Of a stretch of 64,000 nucleotides of DNA, positions 19,050 through 27,978 are shown in pieces; the first letter of the stretch is position 1, and each line of letters starts with the position of its first letter. The notes beneath the pieces are model-generated. The model was not told the origin of the DNA. It saw only the letters and a program-made list of their open reading frames with translations, and searched no databases. The DNA comes from Flavivirga spongiicola (GTDB taxonomy: Bacteria > Bacteroidota > Bacteroidia > Flavobacteriales > Flavobacteriaceae): positions 372,001-436,000 of the forward strand of contig NZ_JAUOEO010000002.1 in assembly GCF_030540825.1 (NCBI RefSeq), given 5' to 3'. The position numbers and the translations under genes were made by a program.

Positions 19050-19720
19050 ATACAGATAATGTCATAGAGTCTTCTATAACCGTTTTAAAAAATCAAATAG
19101 CAAAAAACAATGAAGAACCAGAAAATTTTCTCGGATTTTATCATGAAAACCATATAGAAACGATTGAGCTATTATATTTAGAAGATAGGGGATGTAAAAT
19201 ATATGGAAAAACGATAGAGGAAATTAGAAAAGCTGGATCAAAATTTCTTGAAGAGATCATGTATCCTGATGATATTCCGCGCTGTGTTAATTTGTTGCTT
19301 GATTTTGCTACTAAAAAGAATGAAACAGAAATATTAACATATAACCAACGCTTAAAAATGTTGGATGAAACAGAATACATTACTTATTTTACTTGCGCCA
19401 AAATTGATATTGAAAAAGGCGTATTTCAATGTGTAACAACTCCTATGACCAATATAGATGAGTTTTATTCTGAAGTAAATACGATTTTGGAATCATCAGA
19501 GTACTTAGAAACGCATTTAGAGTTGTATACTTCATTCTCAAAACGAGAACGCGAAGTGATAAAATGGGTATGTAAAGGGTTAAATGTTTATGACATAGCA
19601 AACAAATTGTTTCTATCTCACCATACCATTGTAAAACATAAAAAAAACATTTACAAAAAAAGTGGTTTTGAGAATAAAATAAAGTTAATTGAGTTTGCTT
19701 TAAATTTTAATATTATTTAG
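19046..19720 (+). CDS. LuxR-type regulator, second of an overlapping pair
   Basis: 224 residues with the same plan as its neighbour: a PAS-like N-terminus (YPDDIPRCVNLLLDF region) and a C-terminal LuxR helix-turn-helix, FSKREREVIKWVCKGL and KLFLSHHTIVKHKKNIYKKSG. It starts inside the stop codon of the upstream gene. The two proteins differ much in sequence, so this is an old duplication or an association of paralogues. Target genes are not evident nearby. Confidence 0.85.
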   Translation: MNTDNVIESSITVLKNQIAKNNEEPENFLGFYHENHIETIELLYLEDRGCKIYGKTIEEIRKAGSKFLEEIMYPDDIPRCVNLLLDFATKKNETEILTYNQRLKMLDETEYITYFTCAKIDIEKGVFQCVTTPMTNIDEFYSEVNTILESSEYLETHLELYTSFSKREREVIKWVCKGLNVYDIANKLFLSHHTIVKHKKNIYKKSGFENKIKLIEFALNFNII

Positions 19721-19752
19721 AATGAGAGTATCTAATAAAATGTATGAATAAT

Positions 19753-19940
19753 AAAAAAGAGGCTGTCTAAAAAGTGTCATTCTGAATATTACCGAGAAAC
19801 AAAATATATTTTGTTTAGAAGGTAGCAGCGAAGCTGTGAAGAATCTCTTTAAAATATAATGTGTTGATCTATAGAACTATAAGATTCTTCGCTACGCTCT
19901 GAATGACAAAACATATTACTTTTTAGACAGCCTCTTTTTT
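19753..19940. mobile_element. MITE-like inverted-repeat element, copy 1 (188 bp)
   Basis: Perfect 23-bp terminal inverted repeats at 19753-19775 and 19918-19940 (AAAGAGGCTGTCTAAAAAGT core). The inside has further self-complementary parts (GTCATTCTGAA / TTCTGAATGAC and GAAGAATCT / AGATTCTTC), so the whole unit folds as a long cruciform. A second full copy is at 36217-36397 and a fragment at 23297. No transposase is encoded; a non-autonomous element or a bifunctional terminator are both possible. Confidence 0.8.
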
Positions 19941-20182
19941 GCTTAATTTTTATGACACAGTTTGATACAGATCACTAAAAAATGGAAGGCGAGAATCTCC
20001 ATAACTGGAGGGTTGATACTTAATTAGTTCTTAACTATATATTTGAAAAACGGGTTCAACTATATAAGTTAAACCCGCTGAAATTTTATTATAAAATTTT
20101 TTTGATGCTATCCTAAAAATTGTGAATGATTCAACTATAGCTGAATCATAATAATTTACATAATCTGCATTTGTGTTTTAAG

Positions 20183-20215
20183 AGACCTGACAGGTTTTTA
20201 AAACCTGTCAGGTCT
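20183..20215 (-). terminator. Perfect 16-bp hairpin after delta-60 gene
   Basis: AGACCTGACAGGTTTT and AAAACCTGTCAGGTCT (20183-20198 and 20200-20215) are exact complements around one base. It follows the minus-strand stop at 20247 by about 31 bp. The loop-less, very strong palindrome is also of a type dispersed in related genomes as I recall, so it may be repeat-derived. Confidence 0.65.
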
Positions 20216-20246
20216 GCTCTCTCTATGATATTTTATCTTAATTTAA

Positions 20247-22745
20247 CTATATAATCTTTTTTGTTACTCTATTTTTATGAGTATCAATAACTTCTATTAT
20301 TAAAAGTTTATTTTCTGTATTAAAACCTGGTATTTCTAATATAGAATTGTTAACATTTCTATTATTATAAATACGCTTTCCTGTAATATCAAATATCGTT
20401 ACAGATTCAATTTCACTCTTTGCGTTTTCAATATATAGTATGTTATTGTTTTTTGATACTTGTATACTATGAGGTGTTATAGTATTGTCTTCTGTACTTA
20501 ATGAGCCGCTTGACGTATTAATTCTTGCAAGTCTATTTCTTCCAGTGGTATTATAGCTGGTAAAATCTCCACCAATAATAACCTTTCCATCGCTTTGAAC
20601 AGTTGTTGAATAAAGGGTGCCATTAACTCCTGTACCTATATTAAAACTCGTATCTAAACTGCCATTACTATTTAAGCGTGCTAGTCTATTTCTTCCAATA
20701 CCATTGTAGTTGGTAAAAACGCCACCGATAATAATCTTCCCATCGCTTTGAATAGCTGTTGTTCGAACTCTACTATTGGCTCCAGTGCCAATATTAAAAC
20801 TCGTATCTAAACTACCATCGCTGTTTAATCGAGCTACTCTAGTAACTCCTGTGCCATTATACGCTCCGAAATCTCCACCGATAATAATCTTTCCATTGCT
20901 TTGTATACTTATTGTTAAAATGTTACCAGCTGACCCTGTACCAATATTAAAACTCGTATCTAAACTACCATTGGTGTTCAATCGTGCTATTTTATTAATT
21001 CCTGTGCCATTAAATGCTGTAAAATCTCCACCGATTATAATCTTTCCGTCGCTTTGAATAGCTGTTGTTAAAACACCTGCATTATTTGCTCCAGTACCAA
21101 TATTAAAACTCGTATCTAAACTACCATTGGTGTTCAATCGTGCTACTCTATTAACTAAAGAGCCATTAAAAGCTGTAAAATAGCCGCTTATAATAATCTT
21201 TCCATCACTTTGAACAGCTGCTGTTAAAACTAAACTATTAGCTCCTATGCCAATATTAAAACTCGTATCTAAGCTACCATCGCTGTTTAATCGGGCTACT
21301 TTATTAACCCCCGTGCCATTATATGCTGTAAAATCTCCACCTATAATAATCTTTCCATCACTTTGAACAGCGGTTGCATAAATGGTACCATTAGCTCCAG
21401 TACCTATATTAAAACTCGTATCTAAACTACCATCACTGTTTAATCGAGCTATTCTATTAACTGTGGTGCCATTATATATTGAAAAAGAGCCACCGATAAT
21501 GATCTTTCCATCGCTTTGAACTGTTGTTGAATGAACTATGCTATTTGATCCTGTGACCTTATTAAAGCTCATGTCTATACTACCATTGCTATTTAATCGG
21601 GCTATTTTATTGAATCTTGCGCCATTATATGCTGTAAAACGTCCACCGATAATAACCTTTCCATCACTTTGAATAGCGGTTGTATTAACGACATCATTTA
21701 TTTGTGTACCAATATTAAAACTCATATCCAAACTACCATTGCTATTTAATCGCGCTACTTTACTAACTCCTGTGTTATTATATGATGTGAAACCTCCACC
21801 GATAATAATCTTTCCATCGCTTTGAATAGCCGTTGTTAAAACTATCGCATTAACTCCTATGCCCATATTAAAACTCGTATCTAAACTACCATCACTGTTT
21901 AAACGGGCCATTCTACTAGTAACCGCGCCATTATATGCTGTTAAAAAGCCGCCGATAATAATTTTTCCATCGCTTTGAACAGACGTTGTTAAAACTAAAC
22001 TATTAGCTCCAGTGCCTATATTAAAACTCGTATCTAAACTACCATCACTGTTTAATCTGGCTACTCTATTAACTCCTGTGCCATTATATGATGTAAAACC
22101 TCCACCGATAATAAGTTTTCCATCACTTTGAAGGCTGATTGTATCAATTCTACCATTTGCACTTGCCCCTGTATTAAAACTCGTATCTAAACTACCATCG
22201 TTGTTTAATCGAGCTATTCTATTAACTATTGTGCCATTGTATGTTGTGAAATCTCCACCAATAATAACTTTCCCATCACTTTGAGAGCTTATTGTTTTAA
22301 CGATACCATTTGTTCCTGTACCTATATTAAAACTTGTATCTAAACTACCATCGCTGTTTAATCGAGCTATTCTGTTAACTCCTGTGCCATTATAAGATGT
22401 AAAATCTCCACCGATAAAAATCTTTCCGTCACTTTGAATAGCTGTTGATAGTACTTTATTACTTGCTCCTGTACCTGTATTAAAACTTGTATCTAAATTG
22501 CCATTGCTATTTAAGCGGGTAAGGTAATAAGCTGATGCGCCATTATATAATCTGAATTCTCCAGTGATAATGATCTTTCCATCATTTTGAACAGCCGTAG
22601 CTAAAACGGTATCACTTGCACCATCTCCATGACCAAAACCAGTATCTGTAGGATTAAAAGTGGTATCTATAGACCCGTCATTTTGAGCGCCCAAACTGGC
22701 AAATGAGATTATTAAATAAATGATTAAAATGTAATAATGTTTCAT
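20247..22745 (-). CDS. Delta-60 repeat protein with T9SS sorting tail
   Basis: 832 residues with a Sec signal peptide ending near SLGAQ. The body is 14 repeats of about 50 residues, each containing SDGKIIIGGDFTAYNG and RLNSDGSLDTSFN-type blocks (delta-60 repeats, DUF5122, probably a large beta-propeller). The last 70 residues (SVTIFDITGKRIYN, ending VTKKII) form a T9SS type A sorting domain, so it should be exported by T9SS and attached or released at the surface. Repeats are near-identical at DNA level, which favours recombination and assembly error. Confidence 0.9.
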   Translation of the reverse strand: MKHYYILIIYLIISFASLGAQNDGSIDTTFNPTDTGFGHGDGASDTVLATAVQNDGKIIITGEFRLYNGASAYYLTRLNSNGNLDTSFNTGTGASNKVLSTAIQSDGKIFIGGDFTSYNGTGVNRIARLNSDGSLDTSFNIGTGTNGIVKTISSQSDGKVIIGGDFTTYNGTIVNRIARLNNDGSLDTSFNTGASANGRIDTISLQSDGKLIIGGGFTSYNGTGVNRVARLNSDGSLDTSFNIGTGANSLVLTTSVQSDGKIIIGGFLTAYNGAVTSRMARLNSDGSLDTSFNMGIGVNAIVLTTAIQSDGKIIIGGGFTSYNNTGVSKVARLNSNGSLDMSFNIGTQINDVVNTTAIQSDGKVIIGGRFTAYNGARFNKIARLNSNGSIDMSFNKVTGSNSIVHSTTVQSDGKIIIGGSFSIYNGTTVNRIARLNSDGSLDTSFNIGTGANGTIYATAVQSDGKIIIGGDFTAYNGTGVNKVARLNSDGSLDTSFNIGIGANSLVLTAAVQSDGKIIISGYFTAFNGSLVNRVARLNTNGSLDTSFNIGTGANNAGVLTTAIQSDGKIIIGGDFTAFNGTGINKIARLNTNGSLDTSFNIGTGSAGNILTISIQSNGKIIIGGDFGAYNGTGVTRVARLNSDGSLDTSFNIGTGANSRVRTTAIQSDGKIIIGGVFTNYNGIGRNRLARLNSNGSLDTSFNIGTGVNGTLYSTTVQSDGKVIIGGDFTSYNTTGRNRLARINTSSGSLSTEDNTITPHSIQVSKNNNILYIENAKSEIESVTIFDITGKRIYNNRNVNNSILEIPGFNTENKLLIIEVIDTHKNRVTKKII

Positions 22746-22928
22746 AGGTTAAAAATTTAAATGTTAAGATTTGTAACGTTTTTTTGAAATTTGATGCAAA
22801 GAATAACAAAAAAGTAGTCTGAAAAAATAGGGCAAAATGGGTATTTTTATATTTATATAGGATAAGTATTACATATATAACTCCTTATGATTGTAACAAC
22901 AATGACCCTTTTCTTTTCTTTTCTTTAG

Positions 22929-23123
22929 TTTTTTATTAATGATCAGGCCTTTAGATTTGAGAGCGTAATCTTATTAAAGAATAAGTACTTGTTTCCTAGT
23001 GCATTGATTGATGAGAAGAAATTATTTATTAGAGAGGATGAAATTTTTCAACCTTCTTTCAATAACGACGAAAAGTGGGCAATTATATTAATTTCCTTAA
23101 GTAAAGGAAAAGGGAAGTACTAA
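22929..23123 (+). pseudogene. Possible relic ORF without start codon
   Basis: A 64-codon stretch open between TAG at 22926-22928 and TAA at 23121-23123 has protein-like composition (PSALIDEKKLFIREDE, NNDEKWAIILISLSKG) but no ATG. It may be the 3' remnant of a lost gene. It is the only coding-like signal in the 730-bp gap 22746-23477, which otherwise is AT-rich with a MITE fragment. Confidence 0.25.
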
Positions 23124-23296
23124 AAAAAATGTTTTATAGCAATAAATGACTCTATAGCCCTTCGTCACTCGAATTCAAATAAGTCTTTTTTTATGAAGGT
23201 TTAAAATTTGGTGCTTTAAGCCATGTAACTAATCTGATATGAGTACGATAAGCTTAGCCTTAAAAAACTTGTGTAAAACAAGGCTGCTTAATAAGT

Positions 23297-23344
23297 AAAT
23301 ATATTTTGTTTCGAAGGTAATATTCAGAATGACATTTTTTAGAC
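23297..23344. repeat. Fragment of the MITE-like element, inverted
   Basis: The reverse complement of this stretch reads TCTAAAAAATGTCATTCTGA followed by ATATTACCTTCGAAACAAAA (quoted in two pieces), matching the left part of the copy at 36217. The right end and the terminal repeat are missing, so it is a broken copy in the opposite orientation. Confidence 0.65.
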
Positions 23345-23477
23345 CTTTAGCTAATTAGTATAAGCCTATTATATTTAAAAGATAAAAGAATAGTTGAACT
23401 ATTTTTCAGACTAAGAAAAGTTTTAAGATCTAAAAGGCTGGGCTGGATTAGATCTATTTCTTTTCCAGCCTCTTTAA

Positions 23478-23640
23478 CTAACCTCTAACCTTATAGGAGC
23501 TAATAATATCTTTTAGCTTGAGTTTTAAACCCTCTCCGGTATCATAAACCATTTGTTCATTACTAGGGAAGGGGACTCTTCTATTATTCAATATTTTTCG
23601 ATCTTTAGATTCTAAAGCTCTTTTATCACCTCTCATTCAA
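23478..23640 (-). pseudogene. Duplicated 3' end of the 26612-27793 lipoprotein gene
   Basis: On the minus strand it encodes about 53 residues closely matching the C-terminus of the lipoprotein at 26612-27793, including MRGDKRALESKDRKIL, RRVPFPSNEQMVYDTGE and SSYKVRG plus stop. The alignment to 26612-26772 needs no gaps and is roughly 85% identical by eye, with the final 60 bases nearly unchanged. Similarity ends just past 23640. It forms the left direct repeat around the three-gene cassette at 23696-26255. Confidence 0.88.
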
Positions 23641-23695
23641 GCAGAGCAGAACAAGAACTTTTTGGGGTTTTTGAGAAGAGATAAATAATTGTTAA

Positions 23696-24328
23696 TCAAC
23701 GCCATAATTGATATCCAAAAAAACTTGTCATAACTAACACATATACTATTAATACATACACCCACTTTCCTGTAAATTTGGGTATTGGTATGGAGGATAA
23801 ATTAAGAGCCGATAGAATAATTATAATGATATAAAGAAGTATCGAAAAAGTAGCATGTTGGAAGAGGTTTTCGAATAAAAAGATAAAAGCAAGGATGATT
23901 GCGTTGTTGTCAACAGAAAGTCCCATATAAGTTTTACCATCAATAAGACCATAAATATTAAAATAGCTTAGCCGAATGGCATTGGCAGCAATAATTAAAA
24001 AAGCGCCTGGTATAAACCATATATTATAATTTCCATAACTTAAAAGTAATATTGCTGGTAAAAGACCAAAACTTACAATGTCTATCATAGAGTCGAGCTG
24101 AACTCCAAAGACACCTTGTTCTTTTGTTCTTCCTTTCATTTTACGTGCTATAATTCCATCATACCAATCGAATAATACGGCCCATAACATGCCAATAATT
24201 GATGCTGGAAAATTTCCTTTTATGGCAAAATAGATGGCTAATACAGTACAGAACAACCCTAATAAAGAGCAAATATTCGGTAAATCCTTGGCAAAAGTAA
24301 GCATGCCTAATTGTTTTTTTTCGTTCAT
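23696..24328 (-). CDS. CDP-alcohol phosphatidyltransferase family protein
   Basis: 210 residues with about six membrane segments. The catalytic signature is present: D54-x2-D57-G-x2-A-R, then G75-x3-D79-x3-D83 (stretch DWYDGIIAR and GVQLDSMID). Family members transfer an alcohol or phospho-alcohol group between CDP-linked and free alcohols in the inner membrane. It starts one base after the stop of the PLP enzyme and is third in a cytidylyltransferase-PLP enzyme-transferase operon, which implies it uses the CDP-amino-alcohol made by the first gene. Confidence 0.88.
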   Translation of the reverse strand: MNEKKQLGMLTFAKDLPNICSLLGLFCTVLAIYFAIKGNFPASIIGMLWAVLFDWYDGIIARKMKGRTKEQGVFGVQLDSMIDIVSFGLLPAILLLSYGNYNIWFIPGAFLIIAANAIRLSYFNIYGLIDGKTYMGLSVDNNAIILAFIFLFENLFQHATFSILLYIIIIILSALNLSSIPIPKFTGKWVYVLIVYVLVMTSFFGYQLWR

Positions 24329-24329
24329 C

Positions 24330-25436
24330 TTATTTGTCCTTTACATACATGACATCTTTCAACGCTTCAATAAGTTTAGCGTTTTCCTCATTAGTGCGAC
24401 TAGCAATCCGAATATATCTGTTGGCCTCGGGTTGGGTTTTTCCAGCACTGTCTTTTATATAAATATTGTGCTCAATGAAAAGTCGTTTTGTTACTTCAGG
24501 GCCACTTAAAGCTGTATCGGGTAAACGGCAATAGATATAGTTTGCATCGGGTTTAAAAACTTGCATTCCAGAAATAGCACATAGTTTTTTGTAAAAAAGG
24601 TCTCTATCAGATTTAACTATTTTACAACTATCTTCAAATTCTTGTTTGTATTTAGGAAGTATCCGAAGAAATTCTTCAGCAAACCCGTTAATATTCCAAA
24701 TATGAACTCCATTACGAACAGACTGAGCAAAATCTATATTAGCCGTTAACAGATATCCAATTCTAAGCCCACATATTCCATAGGCCTTACTCATACTTTT
24801 AAGAATAGCGATATTTGGATATTTCTCAATATCCTGCTCCAGACTTATTTGCTCTTTGTTGTCTGCAAAATCAAGAAATGATTCATCGATAATAAGCATG
24901 CAATTGTGATGCTTAAGCTTTTCAGCCAGTCGAATTAAATCACCCTTTGGAACTAATATCGATGTCGGATTATTAGGTGTAACCACCACTGCCATATCTG
25001 CACCAACTTTTATAGCTTCGTCTGCAAATTTGTCTACATCGAGTTGGAAAGAAGGGAATTCAAGTGGAAACTCCACAGCTTGTCCATTCGGTACCGCATT
25101 AGCATACTCATTAAAAGATGGTACGGGAATAATTATTTTTTTTGCTAAACTTCCTGACAGTATTTTTATAATTTCTGCACCCCCATTTCCTACAACAATT
25201 CTTTCGGTAGGTTGATCTATAATTTCACCAATAAGTTCGGCAAGTGCATCTTGTGCCATTGGATAATTCAGAACGAGGTTGTGAATATTATCTTTTAGAT
25301 GTGTAAATACGGCTTTTGGTGGAAAATATAGGTTATACAAGTATGCATGGTCAGTAAAATTGTGCCGATAATAACCTCCATGTTGTTTAGATATATATTC
25401 GTATTTTTCTTTTTGTGTTTTGTATCTGCTTTCCAT
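24330..25436 (-). CDS. HisC/CobD-like fold-type I PLP enzyme
   Basis: 368 residues, class I/II aminotransferase fold. PLP-binding features are VTPNNPTS, Asp184 in IDESFLDF and Lys217 in SMSKAYGICGLRIGY. Closest by eye are histidinol-phosphate aminotransferase and threonine-phosphate decarboxylase (CobD). No his or cobalamin genes are nearby. Between a LicC-type cytidylyltransferase and a CDP-alcohol transferase it more likely makes a phospho-amino-alcohol (by transamination or decarboxylation). The 21-bp and 1-bp gaps to its neighbours indicate one operon. Confidence 0.87.
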   Translation of the reverse strand: MESRYKTQKEKYEYISKQHGGYYRHNFTDHAYLYNLYFPPKAVFTHLKDNIHNLVLNYPMAQDALAELIGEIIDQPTERIVVGNGGAEIIKILSGSLAKKIIIPVPSFNEYANAVPNGQAVEFPLEFPSFQLDVDKFADEAIKVGADMAVVVTPNNPTSILVPKGDLIRLAEKLKHHNCMLIIDESFLDFADNKEQISLEQDIEKYPNIAILKSMSKAYGICGLRIGYLLTANIDFAQSVRNGVHIWNINGFAEEFLRILPKYKQEFEDSCKIVKSDRDLFYKKLCAISGMQVFKPDANYIYCRLPDTALSGPEVTKRLFIEHNIYIKDSAGKTQPEANRYIRIASRTNEENAKLIEALKDVMYVKDK

Positions 25437-25457
25437 AGTATTTTTATCCTAACATTA

Positions 25458-26255
25458 TTATGCAAATGCATTTTCAAATTTTGCAAACTTTCTAACTTCA
25501 CTGGGGAAAAGTAATTCAGCTTTAGCTAAATCTTTCATGTTATCAATTTCATACCATGGTTTATTGTCAAACGAAACCGATTCAAATCTCAGACTTTTAT
25601 TATCCACCATTTCAGAAAAAACGGTTTCATAATAACAGTTAACACTGCCCGCACTAATATATTTATTCAAGTTTTTGACAATTGCCAGCCAAGATGAAAG
25701 TGAAAAGCTGTATATATTAACAGTTTTATATCGGATATCGGAATAAGATTCTGTAGTTCCTTTTTGAAATTGAGTAACATTATTGGTATGATCAATAGAA
25801 ACTGTTGTTCCATTTAGCCAAGGTTGCATAAGAGCTACAGCCATCCTATCGGGATAAACCATATTATCAAGTAAAGTAGAGTTCAATACCAAATCACTTT
25901 CAAAAAGCACAAAAGGCTCATTTATTATATTACGAGCCATCCAAAGCGAATAAATGTTGTTTGTTGTTTTATATAATGGACTGTGAACGTATTCAATACA
26001 AATGTCTCCTGATTTTTCACCAAGAAAATTCATGATACATTCTTGTTCATGACCTGTTACAATAACAAGTCGTTTAAATCCTTGGGTTTTTAAATTATTG
26101 ATAAGTCTTTCAAGAATCGATTTATCGTTTACAAGAGTAAGGCATTTGGGAGCGTTTTGTGTTAAAGGAAAAAGGCGGCTTCCAGTACCAGCCGCAAGAA
26201 GTAATGCTGTGGTTATGCGATTTTGACCACAATCATTGTCTGAATCACTATTCAT
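25458..26255 (-). CDS. LicC/PntC-like nucleotidyltransferase
   Basis: 265 residues. The nucleotide-binding loop LLLAAGTGSRLFPLT (residues 18-32) with Lys37, the block YKTTNNIYSLWMAR, the metal-site ESDLVLN and the late WYEIDNMKDL are typical of CTP:phosphocholine or CTP:2-aminoethylphosphonate cytidylyltransferases. It should activate a phospho-alcohol or phosphonate as a CMP derivative. First gene of the cassette. In some bacteria such a domain is fused to an aminotransferase; here the two are separate adjacent genes. Confidence 0.85.
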   Translation of the reverse strand: MNSDSDNDCGQNRITTALLLAAGTGSRLFPLTQNAPKCLTLVNDKSILERLINNLKTQGFKRLVIVTGHEQECIMNFLGEKSGDICIEYVHSPLYKTTNNIYSLWMARNIINEPFVLFESDLVLNSTLLDNMVYPDRMAVALMQPWLNGTTVSIDHTNNVTQFQKGTTESYSDIRYKTVNIYSFSLSSWLAIVKNLNKYISAGSVNCYYETVFSEMVDNKSLRFESVSFDNKPWYEIDNMKDLAKAELLFPSEVRKFAKFENAFA

Positions 26256-26309
26256 ATAAAATGTTTAGATACCATCAAAAAAAACTAAGAGCCCATATAG
26301 GCATCTAGT

Positions 26310-26326
26310 GTACTAATTATTAGTAC
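26310..26326. promoter_or_regulatory. Palindrome upstream of the CDP-alcohol cassette
   Basis: GTACTAAT-T-ATTAGTAC is a perfect 17-base odd palindrome, 55-71 bp upstream of the cytidylyltransferase start. It is the clearest regulatory candidate in the 356-bp gap 26256-26611; the rest of that gap shows no ORF or known site apart from the terminator at its end. Confidence 0.45.
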
Positions 26327-26578
26327 TCTGATGTATGGACTAGTTTCCTAATAATTCAACTATAAGTACGAAGTCTGCTAATGAGATTAATTACCAACAA
26401 AAATGATAGTGAATGATTGATACTAAAAGATTAGTAATCCTTTTGCAAAGGTACTCATAATAAATATGATTAACTAATGTTCCTGTTTTTGTACATAAAT
26501 AAGGAATGAAAGGTAGAAGTACGAAAACCTAACAATGTAATATCAAGTCGATAAGCATAACCTCCAAAAATTCCATAA

Positions 26579-26608
26579 AAAAACTCCCAACTTAAATTGG
26601 GAGTTTTT
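26579..26608 (-). terminator. Intrinsic terminator of the 393-residue lipoprotein gene
   Basis: AAAAACTCCCAA and TTGGGAGTTTTT pair over 12 bp with a 6-base loop and give a T-run on the minus strand, 3 bp past the stop at 26612. Confidence 0.85.
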
Positions 26609-26611
26609 TAA

Positions 26612-27793
26612 TCAGCCCCTAACTTTATAAGAGCTAATAATATCTTTAAGTTTTAGTTTTAGATCTTCGCCAGTATCATAAACCATTTGCTCGTTACTGG
26701 GGAAGGGGACTCTTCTGTTTCCCAGTATTTTTCGATCTTTAGATTCTAAAGCTCTTTTATCACCTCTCATTCTAGCAAAAAGGTTTCTAAAAACAAACTC
26801 ACTATCAATGGTGAAAGTGTCTAACAGCTGCTTTGTTTTTATATCTAGATACACGACATCTGCAATGACTTGTGTGGATTTTATTTGAGTAAACTCGTTA
26901 AATCGTGCTTTTACTCTAACTATTTTGTCAACCTTTATATCGTTACCTAAACTATCTTTTACAACATTACCATTGCTGTCTAATTCATATTCCCAACCAT
27001 CTGCAACGTCTTTTTCTCTAATATACTCACGTTCTTTAATACGTTCTGGTGAAATATTAATTTGTTTTAATTGTAATTGCATGGCATAGTCATACTTAAC
27101 ATCTTTATTCGGTTGCGCATGATATACCGTCCAGAATTGATTTAATCCATAGGTATCAAAATTTAGCAAATCGTCTTCTAAACGTTGCGGAATAATTTGA
27201 TTAGTACGATTTTCAATCGTTACACTTACATAGGCAGTACCTCGTTCGTGAGCCTCTTTCATTAAATCTCTGGTCTGCTCATAATTTGGGTTTATAGCTT
27301 CTATATAACTTAAAACATTGTAAGCTTCTCTAATTTGTGATTTGTCGTCTAATTCTAATAAATCTAAACCTTTTTCATAGAAATAATCTGAAACATTTTC
27401 ACGAGATTGTACAATGTCATTGCTATAATCATTGAATTTAAAAGGAATATTTTTGCCATTTACAACTAGAGGTAAAACAGGCTTTATAGCTTCCTGACGC
27501 GCATCTAAATCCAAATAAGCTTCATAAATTTCTCTATATAACTCAGGGTTCTTATCTTTTTTTAAGTGCGATATGTCATTTAAATCACGTTCAGCCGCCT
27601 TGTAATAAGCGTCTTGCAACATTAAAACATAATCGTATTTACGTTTTTTGTTTTTATTAGTCTTAAGCTTATTTAACGCTGTTGTAATAGCCTGATCATA
27701 GTTACCAGAGTTAACAGCAGCCTCAACTTGCTTTTTTCCGCCACAAGCGACAAGCATAGAAAGGCCTATTATAAAAAGTAGTAGTTTTTTCAT
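26612..27793 (-). CDS. Conserved lipoprotein with TPR-like N-terminus
   Basis: 393 residues. Lipobox LVAC gives Cys17. Residues 25-185 look like helical tetratricopeptide-type repeats (NSGNYDQAITTALNKL, YEAYLDLDARQEA), and the C-terminal half is beta-rich (VIADVVYLDIKTKQLL). The role is unknown to me; the family appears to be widespread in flavobacteria. The last 53 codons occur a second time at 23478-23640, on the other side of the three-gene cassette. Confidence 0.8.
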   Translation of the reverse strand: MKKLLLFIIGLSMLVACGGKKQVEAAVNSGNYDQAITTALNKLKTNKNKKRKYDYVLMLQDAYYKAAERDLNDISHLKKDKNPELYREIYEAYLDLDARQEAIKPVLPLVVNGKNIPFKFNDYSNDIVQSRENVSDYFYEKGLDLLELDDKSQIREAYNVLSYIEAINPNYEQTRDLMKEAHERGTAYVSVTIENRTNQIIPQRLEDDLLNFDTYGLNQFWTVYHAQPNKDVKYDYAMQLQLKQINISPERIKEREYIREKDVADGWEYELDSNGNVVKDSLGNDIKVDKIVRVKARFNEFTQIKSTQVIADVVYLDIKTKQLLDTFTIDSEFVFRNLFARMRGDKRALESKDRKILGNRRVPFPSNEQMVYDTGEDLKLKLKDIISSYKVRG

Positions 27794-27978
27794 GGGATGA
27801 ATGTTATTGGTTACTTAGGGAGTTAACCCAATAGTTGTGCCAAAATACTAAAAAAACAGATAAAATGCCAATAAACACGTTTAAATGAATTTATTTTTAT
27901 TTATTGTAAGTTTTTTATTTCAAAAAAATAATTTCAAATATAGCCAGTAATGGGCTAGAAAAACAGATTAAGTTTTTG

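Noticed and set aside
20247..22745. CRISPR-like regular repeat pattern in the delta-60 gene
   Set aside because: Units are about 150 bp, all coding and without spacers.
23696..24328. Naming the CDP-alcohol transferase pssA or pgsA
   Set aside because: The signature supports only the superfamily; the neighbouring cytidylyltransferase implies a different donor.
24330..25436. Naming the PLP enzyme hisC
   Set aside because: No histidine genes are adjacent and the operon partners point to an amino-alcohol role.
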